From: Chitinophaga nivalis
GTDB taxonomy: Bacteria; Bacteroidota; Bacteroidia; Chitinophagales; Chitinophagaceae
Length of the DNA stretch: 64,000 nt
Direction: 5' to 3'
Assembly: GCF_025989125.1 (NCBI RefSeq)
Contig: NZ_JAPDNR010000001.1
Location: 7,614,087-7,678,086 of the forward strand
Shown here: positions 25,315-35,316 of the stretch, in pieces
Layout of the letters: the number at the start of each line of letters is the position of its first letter
Position numbering within the stretch: the stretch's first letter is position 1
Notes under the pieces: generated by a model
What the model was told of the DNA's origin: nothing
What the model saw: the letters and a program-made list of their open reading frames with translations, nothing else
Database searches by the model: none
Made by a program: the position numbers and the translations under genes

Positions 25315-28300
25315 GTGACTGTTAACCTGCTACACACTAACACTTCCGGCATGGCTGCACCGGCTACCAGCCGCTGTAAAACACTGCACCTGCTTTTACC
25401 CGGCGCCGTGCTACCCGCCTGGTTATGCCTGTTGTATACCCTGCTGTACCCGGTCGTTACCATCGCCCAAACACAGCCCGCCACCCGCGTATCGGTTCAT
25501 CTGCACCAGGTATCGCTGGATAAACTGATACAGGAATTACGCCGGCAGGTGGATTTTCAGTTTATCTACAGCAATACCACACAACCGCCACCCGGTAATA
25601 TCAGCATCGACCTCGACCAGGTATCACTTTTCACCCTGCTGGATAAAGCCCTGGAAAAAACCGGCTGGGAATACCACCTGGAAAAAAAGCTGATCATCAT
25701 CCGCCCGGCTGCTACCCCACCCACAACAGCCGACAGCAGCAACGCTGTGCCCTTGCCGGTTATTGCCCTTTCCGGCACTGTTACAGACCCCGATGGCACA
25801 CCGCTCCCCTTTGTAAGTATCACGCTACCCAAACGCCATAAGGGTACCTTTACCAACGAACAAGGCGCTTATTCCCTGCAAGGGGCGCCCGGCGACCTCC
25901 TGGCTATCACCTGTGTGGGATACGAAAGCCGGCATCTCCGTATTACAACCGGTATGCCCACCAACATATCGCTGAATAAAAACCGGCAAACCATACCGGA
26001 AGTGATTGTAACCGGCTACCAGCAACTGAAAAGTCAGGAGATGACAGGGGCTGTTTATACCACTACCGGTGCGGCCCTCCGCACGCCTGGCATCAACCGT
26101 ATTGACCAGGCCATCCAGGGCCGTATTCCCGGCGCCAGTGTGCAGTTTTCTTCCGGAGGAGTGGGCACCGCCCCCAAAATAAGAATCAGGGGCACCACTA
26201 CCCTACTCGGTGACAGGGAACCTTTGTGGGTTATTGACGGCGTTGTCCGGGAGTCGCCGTTCCCGCACAAGACCGGCACCGAAACAGACATGCTGAGCGT
26301 AGCCGACCGCGCTGCCATGCAAGCCGGACTGAGTGTATTCGGTAACGGTATCACCGGTCTGAATCCGGACGACATTGCAGACATTACTGTGTTGAAAGAT
26401 GCTGCCGCCACAGCCATCTACGGTACACGGGCCGGCAATGGCGTCATCGTTATCACTACCCATTCCGGCAAATCCGGCCCGCTCCGGATACAAGTACGCA
26501 ACGACATAACGGTAACGGATAAACCGTCTTACCGCCACATGAACCGGATGAATGCTACTGAACGGATTGCCTTATCCCGCGAGCTGTTCGACAAAGGCAT
26601 CGTATACCCCGATGATATATTGCCGCCAACCGGCTATGAAGCTTACCTGTTACAATTACTACATAAAAATATCAGCCAGGCCGATTTCAACCGGGAAGTA
26701 ACCCGGCTGGAAAACAATAATACCAACTGGTTCAATGTATTATTCCGTAATGCGGTATCCAACAATACGCATGTGAGTTTGCAAGGAGGCGACAAATACC
26801 TGCACTGGTATGCCTCCCTGGGGCATACTGCAGAAAACGGCAATGCCATCCGCAATGATATGCGCCGCCTTACCACTGCTTTTCAGGCCACGGTAAAACC
26901 CTGGTCATTCCTGGAAGCCCGCATCAACCTGCAAACGGCCACCTATCGTATCCATGGTTTCTACGATGGCTTAAACCCCTATGAATACGCCTGGAATACC
27001 AACCGCGTCATCAGTCCTGACGAATTTTACTATGCCAGTATGGGCACCGCTTATAAACCGGCTGAATTCACCTTTGGCAAACAACCACTCCGCTTTAATT
27101 TTCTGCATGAACTGAATCATACCGGTAATGTCAGCAACAGCAATTCCGTAAATTCTTCGATACTGATCAAGGCAAAAATTACCCGATGGCTGCGTTGGGA
27201 ATCGCTGTATGCTTTTGGCTATGACGCCACCATCAACCGGCGGCATGCCGATGCACAGGCTTTTGCCACCGCACTTTTACGGGGCGCCAACTACGAAGCA
27301 GTACCCGGCAGCGATACACCGGTAGCAGATTATCTCATCCGGCAGGTAGATTCGGTCCGGAAAAAAAGCAGTACCTGGCGCAACACCCTGTACTTCCATT
27401 TCCCGGCAGGTGGTGGCCGGCATGATATCGACATCATGGCGGGTACTGAAATGCGCACCAACTTATACGAGGGCTTATCGTACAATGCCAAAAAAGCTAT
27501 CACCGACAGTATACTCAGTAATAACGTCAACTCCGTTTTTAATTTTCTTTCATTTTATGGGAGTATCGCCTATGCTTACCGCCGGAAATATATGGTGAGC
27601 GTACATGCGCGTACCGATGCCTCCAACCGTTTTGCCACCGGCTCGCCGTATCGGCTGAATCCTGTATGGTCTGCGGGGTTGCGCTGGAATATGTCGCAGG
27701 AACCCTGGCTGCGTACACAACACTGGCTTAGTCAGCTGGCCTGGAAATTTTCATTCGGCTATCAGGGCAATACCGTGGAATCCATCTCTCCACACCTGGT
27801 GGCTACTAATGTTAATCCTTCCTTTGACCCCTATACCGGCCAATATTACCTGGGTATCAAAAACCTGCCTTATACAGACCTTCGCTGGGAAAGAACACGC
27901 AGTATCAATGCAGGTGTGGACATGGGTTTCTTCAGCAACCGGTTCCGGGTGCAGCTCGACTATTATCAAAAAATCACGGCCGACGTTATCCTGAAACAAC
28001 AGGTACCCGAAGAATATGGGCTGCCGGATTCTTTTGTCAATGGCGGGGAAATCTATAACCGGGGCTGGGAGCTACTCGTCAACTGGGTACCGGTACAACG
28101 TAAAAATATCACCTGGGAATGGCAGCTGATACTGGCCCGTAACGATAATGAAGTACGCAACACCCGTTCAGATGCCCGGGTCGTATCGCTGGTCAACGGC
28201 AACGCCATCGTCAATGGTAAACCGGTGGGCGGGCTGTGGTCCTTTCCTTATGCCGGCTTGTCCCCCCGGGATGGGCAGCCGCTCTTTCGTTATCTCGACG

Positions 28301-28965
28301 TGGATATTGACCGGGAAAGGTTACTGCATGGCAAACCTACCAGCTACCTGGTGTACAGCGGTAATACCGAGCCTGTTTTTTCCGGCGGCATCAACACACA
28401 GCTGCAATACGGCCGCTGGTCGCTGGCTGGCAGCTTCACCGCCCAGCTGGGCTATATCATCCGGCTTAATCCGCTGATGCAGGGAGCTTCCGCCGGATAT
28501 GCCCGGCCACCGGCCCCCGACCGGAATGTAGACCGCCAGCTGGCTGACCGCTGGCAACATCCCGGTGATGAAAAATGGACAACGGTGCCCTCTATCTATT
28601 CGTTCCAGTATTATCCTTTCGTGTATTCGGTAGGAAAATATTTCGGCGACCTGTCACTGAGTAAAGACGGTACCAATTTATACCCTTATGATCTCTATAA
28701 TTATAGTGACCAGATAACAGTAAATGGCAGCCATTTGCGTTGTAACTATATCACGGTGGGCTATGAACTGGTACCTAAAAATACTTCCTGGTTTAAATCG
28801 ATTCGCAGCGCAAGGCTTTCTGTCAGTGTTAACAACCCGTTTCTGATAGCAGATAAAAGATTAAAAGGACAGGATCCGGAGATACAACGGATGTCGGTTA
28901 CCGAAAATACCACGGCACTGCCCCGCTACCGGAGCTATGTTATGAGTATCAACGTACAGTTGTAA
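25315..28965 (+). CDS. SusC/RagA-type TonB-dependent transducer with STN domain
   Basis: This 1216-residue outer-membrane receptor starts at GTG (25315); an ATG at 25351 is an alternative, and both keep the signal peptide ending T-I-A-Q. The STN signalling domain covers about residues 55-120, followed by a carboxypeptidase-regulatory-like domain (about 150-225). The plug (I-R-I-R-G-T-T-T-L-L-G, L-W-V-I-D-G-V-V-R-E, V-L-K-D-A-A-A-T-A-I-Y-G) is followed by a large barrel. The STN domain makes it a transducer that signals to FecR and sigma. The substrate cannot be deduced; SusD and a lipoprotein follow in the operon. Confidence 0.94.
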   Translation: MTVNLLHTNTSGMAAPATSRCKTLHLLLPGAVLPAWLCLLYTLLYPVVTIAQTQPATRVSVHLHQVSLDKLIQELRRQVDFQFIYSNTTQPPPGNISIDLDQVSLFTLLDKALEKTGWEYHLEKKLIIIRPAATPPTTADSSNAVPLPVIALSGTVTDPDGTPLPFVSITLPKRHKGTFTNEQGAYSLQGAPGDLLAITCVGYESRHLRITTGMPTNISLNKNRQTIPEVIVTGYQQLKSQEMTGAVYTTTGAALRTPGINRIDQAIQGRIPGASVQFSSGGVGTAPKIRIRGTTTLLGDREPLWVIDGVVRESPFPHKTGTETDMLSVADRAAMQAGLSVFGNGITGLNPDDIADITVLKDAAATAIYGTRAGNGVIVITTHSGKSGPLRIQVRNDITVTDKPSYRHMNRMNATERIALSRELFDKGIVYPDDILPPTGYEAYLLQLLHKNISQADFNREVTRLENNNTNWFNVLFRNAVSNNTHVSLQGGDKYLHWYASLGHTAENGNAIRNDMRRLTTAFQATVKPWSFLEARINLQTATYRIHGFYDGLNPYEYAWNTNRVISPDEFYYASMGTAYKPAEFTFGKQPLRFNFLHELNHTGNVSNSNSVNSSILIKAKITRWLRWESLYAFGYDATINRRHADAQAFATALLRGANYEAVPGSDTPVADYLIRQVDSVRKKSSTWRNTLYFHFPAGGGRHDIDIMAGTEMRTNLYEGLSYNAKKAITDSILSNNVNSVFNFLSFYGSIAYAYRRKYMVSVHARTDASNRFATGSPYRLNPVWSAGLRWNMSQEPWLRTQHWLSQLAWKFSFGYQGNTVESISPHLVATNVNPSFDPYTGQYYLGIKNLPYTDLRWERTRSINAGVDMGFFSNRFRVQLDYYQKITADVILKQQVPEEYGLPDSFVNGGEIYNRGWELLVNWVPVQRKNITWEWQLILARNDNEVRNTRSDARVVSLVNGNAIVNGKPVGGLWSFPYAGLSPRDGQPLFRYLDVDIDRERLLHGKPTSYLVYSGNTEPVFSGGINTQLQYGRWSLAGSFTAQLGYIIRLNPLMQGASAGYARPPAPDRNVDRQLADRWQHPGDEKWTTVPSIYSFQYYPFVYSVGKYFGDLSLSKDGTNLYPYDLYNYSDQITVNGSHLRCNYITVGYELVPKNTSWFKSIRSARLSVSVNNPFLIADKRLKGQDPEIQRMSVTENTTALPRYRSYVMSINVQL

Positions 28966-29009
28966 CCGGCAGCGGCATCATTCACACATCATATAACTGT
29001 TACCATAAC

Positions 29010-30464
29010 ATGCTAAAGCTTTCTTCATATTATTTGTTGGGATGCCTGCTTATTTTTACCGGCTGCCGCAAATTCCTGGAAAAAAATCCGCAGGATGAAT
29101 TTGTGCCGGCAACCGTTAATGACCTGCGGAAGATATTGGCGCAGGAAGGGTATCCGGCCGCCAACCGTTCGCTGCATCCCTATGTATGCCTGCTCGATGA
29201 TGATATCAAATGTGTAGGGGAAGATATGGATGCCGGCAAATGGAAACAGGGCAAATCCGCTTTTACCTGGAGCAAAACCATGTACAGCGAAATGCAACTC
29301 AGCGGCGACAGCGATACCGACAGCTATGCCAAATACTACCAGCGAATCAAAGGCTGCAACGTGGTACTCGACAATATTCCCCTGGTACAGGGCTCCACAG
29401 CCGATAAAAATCAGCTGACAGCAGAAGCGCAGGTACTCCGGGCTTACTATTACCTGATGCTGGTCAACCTCTACGGCCGCCCCTATAACGACCGGCAATG
29501 TTCTCCCGATCAGTCGCCGGGGGTGCCGCTGGTGTTATCCGGCAAAGTAGCAGATGCCTGCCTCCATCGCAATACGGTGGCAGAAGTGTATGCACAGATC
29601 ACCCGGGACATTACCAACGGATGCGCCTTACTGGAAGCCTGCAGCAATACTGCCGGTATATTTTGTATCGGGAGACAGGCCGCCTGGCTGCTCGCCGGCC
29701 GGATCTTCCTCTATATGGAAAACTGGGATCAGGTGATCCGGTACAACAACAAACTGCTGGCAGAAAGAAGTCAGCTGGAAAACATGCGCTACTGGGCCAT
29801 TAAAAGATCGCCGGTCGATTCCCAGCAATGTTTTCTGAATCCGGGTAACAAGGAAGTCCTCTTTTTATTTGGCTCCGTGAAAGAATATAATTTACTGGAG
29901 ATAAATCAAATGGGGCGCGCTCCCTATTATTACGCCACAGATGAACTGACGGCACTCTATGAAAAAGGGGATCTCCGGGCAGATGTTTACCTGAATATCT
30001 GGAAGATCACCGGCGCCTTCTCCAAGGTGAACAGCCAGGCACATATGGGTAAATCCTTCCGGCTCTCCGAAGCCTACCTGAACCGGGCAGAAGCCGCCAG
30101 CAGGGCCTATGCCCTCAATGGTAACCGCGCCTTACTGGACCAGGCGATCCATGACCTTAATACCCTGCGGCAGGCACGCTTCAACACCACTTATTATGAG
30201 CCACTCACAGCTGCCGGTTTCCTGCATCAGCCAAAGAAAATATTGCAGTACTGCCTCGAAGAACGCCGCCGGGAACTGTGCTTTGAAGAACACCGCTGGT
30301 TTGACCTGCGCCGGTATGGTATGCCGGCTATTACCCATTTCTATTACCAGGAAAAAAACAGACAACCCCTGGCCTATCATCTGTCAGAAAAAAATCCGCG
30401 GTATGTATTACCGATTCCTGATATGGCACTGGCCAGAAATCCTTCCCTGGAACAAAATCCTTAA
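29010..30464 (+). CDS. RagB/SusD-family nutrient-binding lipoprotein
   Basis: This 484-residue surface lipoprotein has the lipobox F-T-G-C (Cys19). The SusD opening is F-L-E-K-N-P-Q-D-E-F-V-P, and the tetratricopeptide-like segment contains A-E-A-Q-V-L-R-A-Y-Y-Y-L-M-L-V-N-L-Y-G-R-P-Y. The C-terminal signature E-E-R-R-R-E-L-C-F-E-E-H-R-W-F-D-L-R-R-Y-G is typical. It forms the lid of the SusC-type receptor encoded 44 bp upstream and is 3 bp from the following lipoprotein gene. Confidence 0.95.
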   Translation: MLKLSSYYLLGCLLIFTGCRKFLEKNPQDEFVPATVNDLRKILAQEGYPAANRSLHPYVCLLDDDIKCVGEDMDAGKWKQGKSAFTWSKTMYSEMQLSGDSDTDSYAKYYQRIKGCNVVLDNIPLVQGSTADKNQLTAEAQVLRAYYYLMLVNLYGRPYNDRQCSPDQSPGVPLVLSGKVADACLHRNTVAEVYAQITRDITNGCALLEACSNTAGIFCIGRQAAWLLAGRIFLYMENWDQVIRYNNKLLAERSQLENMRYWAIKRSPVDSQQCFLNPGNKEVLFLFGSVKEYNLLEINQMGRAPYYYATDELTALYEKGDLRADVYLNIWKITGAFSKVNSQAHMGKSFRLSEAYLNRAEAASRAYALNGNRALLDQAIHDLNTLRQARFNTTYYEPLTAAGFLHQPKKILQYCLEERRRELCFEEHRWFDLRRYGMPAITHFYYQEKNRQPLAYHLSEKNPRYVLPIPDMALARNPSLEQNP

Positions 30465-30467
30465 ATC

Positions 30468-31361
30468 ATGACCGGCTCCATCAGATTATACCTGGCCTTG
30501 TTGTTCGCCTGCCTGTGCACTACCTGTAAAAAAGAACAGGCTGCCTTGTCGCCGACGCCTAAAGATTCGCTCTTCTATCCCTTACCACAGGGCAACCAGG
30601 CCTATGACCGGCAGATCATGCAATGGTACCGTACCTATGGTACCTATGTGCTTTACCGTTACAGTAAAAAAGATTATCAATATGGTTTCACCGGCATTTA
30701 TCCGGATGCCATCATCGTTCAAACGGCCGACACCACTGCCTTGCCGGCAGCCGTTGATTTTTTGCAACGATATTGGTTTGATGATTATCCGGTTGATTTT
30801 CTGCGGAAATTCCTGCCGTTTAAAATACTGCTCGCCGGTACCATCATGGCATCTTCCGATGGCGCCGATACCACCGATACCCCTATTACCTCTCCATTCT
30901 ATGGATTGGATTACATTGTTGTGCCGCAGATAGATGCCCGGTTTCCAAAACTATCTGCCAGCCGGAAGCAGGCTTTGAGAACAGCCCTCCACATCACCTT
31001 TCTGCAATCTCTTTTTTTCAGTGTGGATGGCTTCACCCCACCGAAGCTCACGCCCCCACCGGCCTTCTTTGACATCAGCCGTTATCAGGAAACCAACCTG
31101 ACTCCCGCCAACAAATACCAGTACGGCTATCTTTATCTGGATAAGGACAACGGGCAATGGACAGCACCCGTCAAAGACATGGATTTTATGTATTTTCTGT
31201 ATACCGTAGTGAGTACGCCCGGCCCCGTGCTGGAGGCCACCTTGCTTTCACCACATACAGATAAAAATGGATTGATCCGGAAAAAATATGCTTGCCTGCT
31301 GGCTTATTTCAAAAACCAGTTCCATATTGATCTGCAACAAATCGGTAATCAATCCGCATAA
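30468..31361 (+). CDS. SusD-linked lipoprotein, metallopeptidase-like without HExxH
   Basis: This 297-residue lipoprotein has a signal ending C-L-C-T-T-C, with the likely lipidated Cys near residue 20. Its position after SusD and its layout (Y-G-T-Y-V-L-Y-R-Y, then G-L-D-Y-I-V-V-P, then a helix) resemble the putative zinc metallopeptidases that often close SusCD operons. Where those carry H-E-x-x-H, this protein has L-R-T-A-L-H-I-T-F-L-Q-S-L-F, so one His remains and the Glu and second His are gone. If the homology is right it is a catalytically dead binding protein. The homology is my inference; otherwise it is an unrecognised lipoprotein. Confidence 0.55.
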   Translation: MTGSIRLYLALLFACLCTTCKKEQAALSPTPKDSLFYPLPQGNQAYDRQIMQWYRTYGTYVLYRYSKKDYQYGFTGIYPDAIIVQTADTTALPAAVDFLQRYWFDDYPVDFLRKFLPFKILLAGTIMASSDGADTTDTPITSPFYGLDYIVVPQIDARFPKLSASRKQALRTALHITFLQSLFFSVDGFTPPKLTPPPAFFDISRYQETNLTPANKYQYGYLYLDKDNGQWTAPVKDMDFMYFLYTVVSTPGPVLEATLLSPHTDKNGLIRKKYACLLAYFKNQFHIDLQQIGNQSA

Positions 31362-31444
31362 TACAGGGGGAGAGCGGAGAATGCGCAGCAGCGGCAATTT
31401 ATAATTTTATTAAACAATTGAAGATCGCTAACTGTTGCATATAT

Positions 31445-32158
31445 ATGAAAACACAGCATTTTCCCGCAACTGAAAGAGGCCTCAAAGATGCAGGCTGGCT
31501 GAAAAGCAACTTTTGTTTCAGTTTCAGCGATTATTACCATCCGATGCGGAGTGCCTTTGGTACGCTCATTGCCTTCAATGATGATTTCGTTGCTCCCGGT
31601 AAAGGTTTTGGTATTCATCCGCATGTAAATACAGAAATCATTTCTGTATTGCTGAAAGGTAAAATGAACCATAAAGATACGCTGGGCTACAGTACCAAAA
31701 TAGAAGCAGAATCCGTACAAATCATGAGTGCCGGCAGTGGCTTAAGGCATGAAGAGTACAACATCGGCGACGGCGAAGTCAATTTTCTGCAGATATGGAT
31801 TGTACCGAAACTCCAGAATATCCATCCCCGTTACCAGCAACGGAGCTTCCCCAAAGAAAAAAGAAAAAACCGGCTGACTACCATCGTGTCTCATGAAGAA
31901 GGTACGGATCATTGCTGGATTAATCAGAACACCAAACTATCGCTGGGCTATTATGAGCATCCGCAACATATCCGATATACGCTGAATCCGCTAAACAAAT
32001 GTCTGTTTATTTTTTCCATCGCCGGCAACCTCAAAGTACAGGATCAGGTGCTGCAGGAGCGGGATGCCATCGGCGTCTGGGAAGCCGCCGACATTTCGTT
32101 GCAATGCAGTGAACAGGCTGAATTCCTGATCATTGAAACGCCCGTAAATCAGAAATAA
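31445..32158 (+). CDS. Pirin-family bicupin protein
   Basis: This 237-residue cytoplasmic protein has an N-terminal cupin with the metal ligands in G-I-H-P-H-V-N-T-E-I and G-L-R-H-E-E-Y-N, as in YhaK/pirin proteins. Some members have quercetinase activity or act as redox sensors; the activity here is unknown. The frame extends 9 codons upstream of 31445 through a TTG; the ATG at 31445 starts directly at M-K-T-Q-H-F-P-A-T-E-R and is preferred. It lies 84 bp after the SusCD unit and 180 bp before a sensor kinase. Confidence 0.88.
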   Translation: MKTQHFPATERGLKDAGWLKSNFCFSFSDYYHPMRSAFGTLIAFNDDFVAPGKGFGIHPHVNTEIISVLLKGKMNHKDTLGYSTKIEAESVQIMSAGSGLRHEEYNIGDGEVNFLQIWIVPKLQNIHPRYQQRSFPKEKRKNRLTTIVSHEEGTDHCWINQNTKLSLGYYEHPQHIRYTLNPLNKCLFIFSIAGNLKVQDQVLQERDAIGVWEAADISLQCSEQAEFLIIETPVNQK

Positions 32159-32338
32159 TTCCTGTAGGTGTATTGACCCGCTTTTGTTATCTCCCTTAAA
32201 AAAACCGGTTATGTGGCCCCCCGCTCTTCTCTGGATACTCCGGAAACTGTTTGCTGAATTTATAACTCCATCTGTTAAATACGGTTCGGAATCATTAAAT
32301 TTATACAACTGCCAATTAACGAATAACACTGACTATTT

Positions 32339-33853
32339 ATGGGTACCGGCAACTTTAGTAATAACATCGGCTTTGAAGTACTTTTTAATCATGCTGCCAT
32401 TGGCATATTGGTGGCGGATAGCAATCATCGGATTTTGATGGCCAACCCATTCCTGTTGCAGCAACTGGGCTATGCAAAAGAAGAAGTGAACCAGCTGCAA
32501 CAGTCGCAGCTTATCCGGCATAGCCTCGAAGAACATTTTGCCATCCGGAAAGATGGTTCTGTATTTCCCGTAGAAATCAACGGCAGTACCCATCATAATG
32601 CCGACGGCCATTTTACCATTACCTATGTGACCGATATTTCCGACCGCAGGACTTCTGAGAATACCCGCAAGGAACTACAGATCAAGATGCAGGAAGCCGC
32701 GATTAAAGATGGCAGTCTGCAACGGATGAACAGTTTTCTCAACAGCCTGTGGAACAATACCGGCGCGATGATCATTGTGATTAATCCCGAAGGATATATC
32801 CAATGGTTTAATCCGGCAGCGGAAAGAATACTGGGCTATAAGGCCGGAGAAGTGATTGATGTATATACCCCGATGATCCTGCATGATAAACAGGAAGTGA
32901 CCCAGCGGGCAGAAGAATTTTCCCGGCAGCTGGACCAGCCCGTAGAACCGGGATTAGAAACCCTAACGATCAAGGCTAAACTGAATCTGCTCAATGAGCA
33001 TGAATGGCATTACTATCGTAAAGATGGCAGCAGTTTACCCGTATCCCTGACTGTTTCTGCGATCCGGGAGGCCGGGGTCATTACCGGTTATATTGGCATT
33101 GCCATTGACATGTCGGAAAGAAAACAGGCCGAAACCGAACTCAGAAGCGCCCTGGAAAAAGAAAGGGATCTCAATGAGCTGAAGTCGAGGTTTGTATCCC
33201 TGGCGTCCCATGAATTCCGGACACCATTAAGCGCTATTTTATCTTCCACCTATCTGATATCAAAATATGAAACCACCCATGATCAACCCAAACGGACCAA
33301 ACATATCCAACGGATTATTTCATCTGTCAACATGCTGACAGACATCCTGAATGATTTCCTTTCTGTAGGCCGCATTGAAGAAGGCCGGATACAGGTACGT
33401 ATCACTACCTTTGATATCGGCAAACACGTAGGAACGATCATCAATGAAATGGAAGGACTGAAAAAACCACTGCAAAACATCTATTACGCCCACCACGGTA
33501 TTGCGCAGGCATACCTTGATCCCACACTACTCAAACATATTGTTATGAACCTCGTTTCCAACGCGATAAAATTTTCACCGGAAGAATCGGTGATCTCTGT
33601 ACGCACGCAATGTGACCAGGAATACTTTGAATTATCAGTAAAAGACAAAGGCATCGGTATTACGGAAGAAGACCGGGTACACCTGTTCGAACGTTTCTTC
33701 CGGGGCAATAATGTCGCCAATGTACAGGGCACTGGTTTGGGTTTGCATATTGTGGCCAAATATGCAGAACTGATGAATGGTACCGTCACCTGTCATAGTC
33801 AGCCTGGCAAAGGCACCGAATTTCTGGTGTCTGTTCCTGTACCTCAAAACTAA
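32339..33853 (+). CDS. PAS-PAS sensor histidine kinase
   Basis: This 504-residue cytoplasmic hybrid-sensing kinase has no transmembrane helix. PAS domain 1 (about 10-125) and PAS domain 2 (about 140-262, with I-Q-W-F-N-P-A-A-E-R-I-L-G) precede a HisKA domain with phospho-acceptor His291 in A-S-H-E-F-R-T-P-L. The HATPase domain has the N box (N-L-V-S-N-A-I-K-F), D-K-G-I-G-I and G-T-G-L-G-L-H-I-V. Its stop directly abuts the ATG of the receiver-Crp regulator, which is therefore its probable partner. Confidence 0.95.
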   Translation: MGTGNFSNNIGFEVLFNHAAIGILVADSNHRILMANPFLLQQLGYAKEEVNQLQQSQLIRHSLEEHFAIRKDGSVFPVEINGSTHHNADGHFTITYVTDISDRRTSENTRKELQIKMQEAAIKDGSLQRMNSFLNSLWNNTGAMIIVINPEGYIQWFNPAAERILGYKAGEVIDVYTPMILHDKQEVTQRAEEFSRQLDQPVEPGLETLTIKAKLNLLNEHEWHYYRKDGSSLPVSLTVSAIREAGVITGYIGIAIDMSERKQAETELRSALEKERDLNELKSRFVSLASHEFRTPLSAILSSTYLISKYETTHDQPKRTKHIQRIISSVNMLTDILNDFLSVGRIEEGRIQVRITTFDIGKHVGTIINEMEGLKKPLQNIYYAHHGIAQAYLDPTLLKHIVMNLVSNAIKFSPEESVISVRTQCDQEYFELSVKDKGIGITEEDRVHLFERFFRGNNVANVQGTGLGLHIVAKYAELMNGTVTCHSQPGKGTEFLVSVPVPQN

Positions 33854-34918
33854 ATGCCAATGCAAACAATACTGCTGATAGAAGACAATACCGATATCCG
33901 CGAAAACATGGCAGAAATACTGGAGCTGGCCAACTACAGGGTGATTACCGCCAGCAATGGCAAAGAAGGCGTGGCATTGGCGCTGGATGCATTACCGGAC
34001 CTCATTGTATGCGATATTATGATGCCGGTACTGGATGGTTACGGTGTACTGCACATGTTACATAAAAACAAAGCCCTGCAGGGTACGCCCTTTATTTTCC
34101 TCACGGCCCGCGCAGAACGGGCAGATATCCGGCGAGGCATGGAGCTGGGCGCCGATGATTATATCACCAAACCGTTTGAAGGCACGGAGTTGCTGAGTGC
34201 CATCGAAAGCCGCCTGAAAAGATGCGCTGAAATAAAACAGGAAAATATAACGGGACTGCCGGGACTGGACATGTTGTTATCCAATGCTTCCGGACACGAC
34301 CTGCTGGCAGACCTGAAAGAAAACCGGCATGTAAACCATTACCAGAAAAAGCAGAATATCTACATGGCGGGCAACCGCCCGGATTCTTTATACTACCTGC
34401 TGCAGGGAAAAGTGAAAACGTATAAACGCAATGATGACGGCAAAGAGCTGATCATTGGTTTATATAATGAAGGAGATTTTCTGGGTTATAATGCCTTACT
34501 GGAAGGGGCCGTGTATAAAGAGTATGCAGAGGCCCTGGAAGATACTTCCCTGGCGGTGATACCTTATCAGGATTTTGAATTGCTGATTGGCAGCAACCCG
34601 GAAGTGCTGAATAAATTTGTGCAGTTACTGGCGCGGCATATGACCGAAAAGGAGCAGCAGCTGATAGGTCTTGCCTATAACTCGCTGCGAAAAAAAGTAG
34701 CGGAAGCATTGCTGACGCTCGATAAAAAATACAATGCGGCCGGCAACGAATCCTTTGGTATTGATATCAGCCGGGAGAACCTGGCTGCGGTGGCAGGTGT
34801 AGCGAAAGAGTCGCTGATCCGCACCTTGGGCGATTTCCGGGATGATGCGCTCATTACCGTCAAGGACGGACATATCACGTTGTTGTCGCGACAGAAGCTG
34901 GCCGATATGATTAATTGA
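33854..34918 (+). CDS. Response regulator with receiver, cNMP-binding-like and Crp-type HTH domains
   Basis: This 354-residue regulator has a receiver domain (1-122) with phospho-acceptor Asp54 and conserved K105-type lysine (I-T-K-P-F). A Crp/Fnr cyclic-nucleotide-binding-like beta-roll follows (about 155-270, Y-Y-L-L-Q-G-K-V-K-T-Y-K). The C-terminal Crp HTH (about 285-350) contains S-R-E-N-L-A-A-V-A-G-V-A-K-E-S-L-I-R-T-L. It is cotranscribed with the kinase (no gap). Tandem TGA-N6-TCA motifs at 36178-36211 are plausible targets for a Crp-type HTH. The next gene is convergent with a gap of only 2 bp. Confidence 0.94.
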   Translation: MPMQTILLIEDNTDIRENMAEILELANYRVITASNGKEGVALALDALPDLIVCDIMMPVLDGYGVLHMLHKNKALQGTPFIFLTARAERADIRRGMELGADDYITKPFEGTELLSAIESRLKRCAEIKQENITGLPGLDMLLSNASGHDLLADLKENRHVNHYQKKQNIYMAGNRPDSLYYLLQGKVKTYKRNDDGKELIIGLYNEGDFLGYNALLEGAVYKEYAEALEDTSLAVIPYQDFELLIGSNPEVLNKFVQLLARHMTEKEQQLIGLAYNSLRKKVAEALLTLDKKYNAAGNESFGIDISRENLAAVAGVAKESLIRTLGDFRDDALITVKDGHITLLSRQKLADMIN

Positions 34919-34920
34919 TG

Positions 34921-35310
34921 TCAGCGGTTTTCGGCGCCGAGGAAAGCGAAGAAAGAGGCTTTCATCCGATCGAATTCCATGACCATCAGTTGTACATCTT
35001 CGAACAGGTTTTCATACTCGTACGGCGACTGCTGTCTGATAGCAGGCAGGCGATTCAGCCAGTCCATTTGTTCCCGTATTTCGTGACGCAGCAGTACCAG
35101 TGCTTCTTCCTTATGCAGCATACTGGACTGAAACGTTTCGGCACTTTCCAGGAAAGTATTACTGGCAGGATGCTTCAATGCTTCCGCAAGCCGGTTAATC
35201 AGCAATGAATTATCCTGCCGTAATGTTTCCAGTAGTTTTAACCAGGAACGGCAGTGTTGTATCTTCTCCGGATCTTTTATCTCATCATTCTCCTGTCTGT
35301 ACATAAGCAT
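34921..35310 (-). CDS. Helical protein of unknown function
   Basis: I do not recognise this 129-residue protein. It has no signal peptide or membrane helix, is almost entirely helical by composition, and is rich in Leu, Glu and Gln with a E-T-L-R-Q-D-N-S-L-L-I-N-R-L-A-type heptad pattern. It starts 6 bp after the upstream gene (35317-36006), so both are cotranscribed. It ends 2 bp from the convergent receiver-Crp gene. The pair may be an effector of that regulatory system. Confidence 0.7.
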   Translation of the reverse strand: MLMYRQENDEIKDPEKIQHCRSWLKLLETLRQDNSLLINRLAEALKHPASNTFLESAETFQSSMLHKEEALVLLRHEIREQMDWLNRLPAIRQQSPYEYENLFEDVQLMVMEFDRMKASFFAFLGAENR

Positions 35311-35316
35311 AAGATA

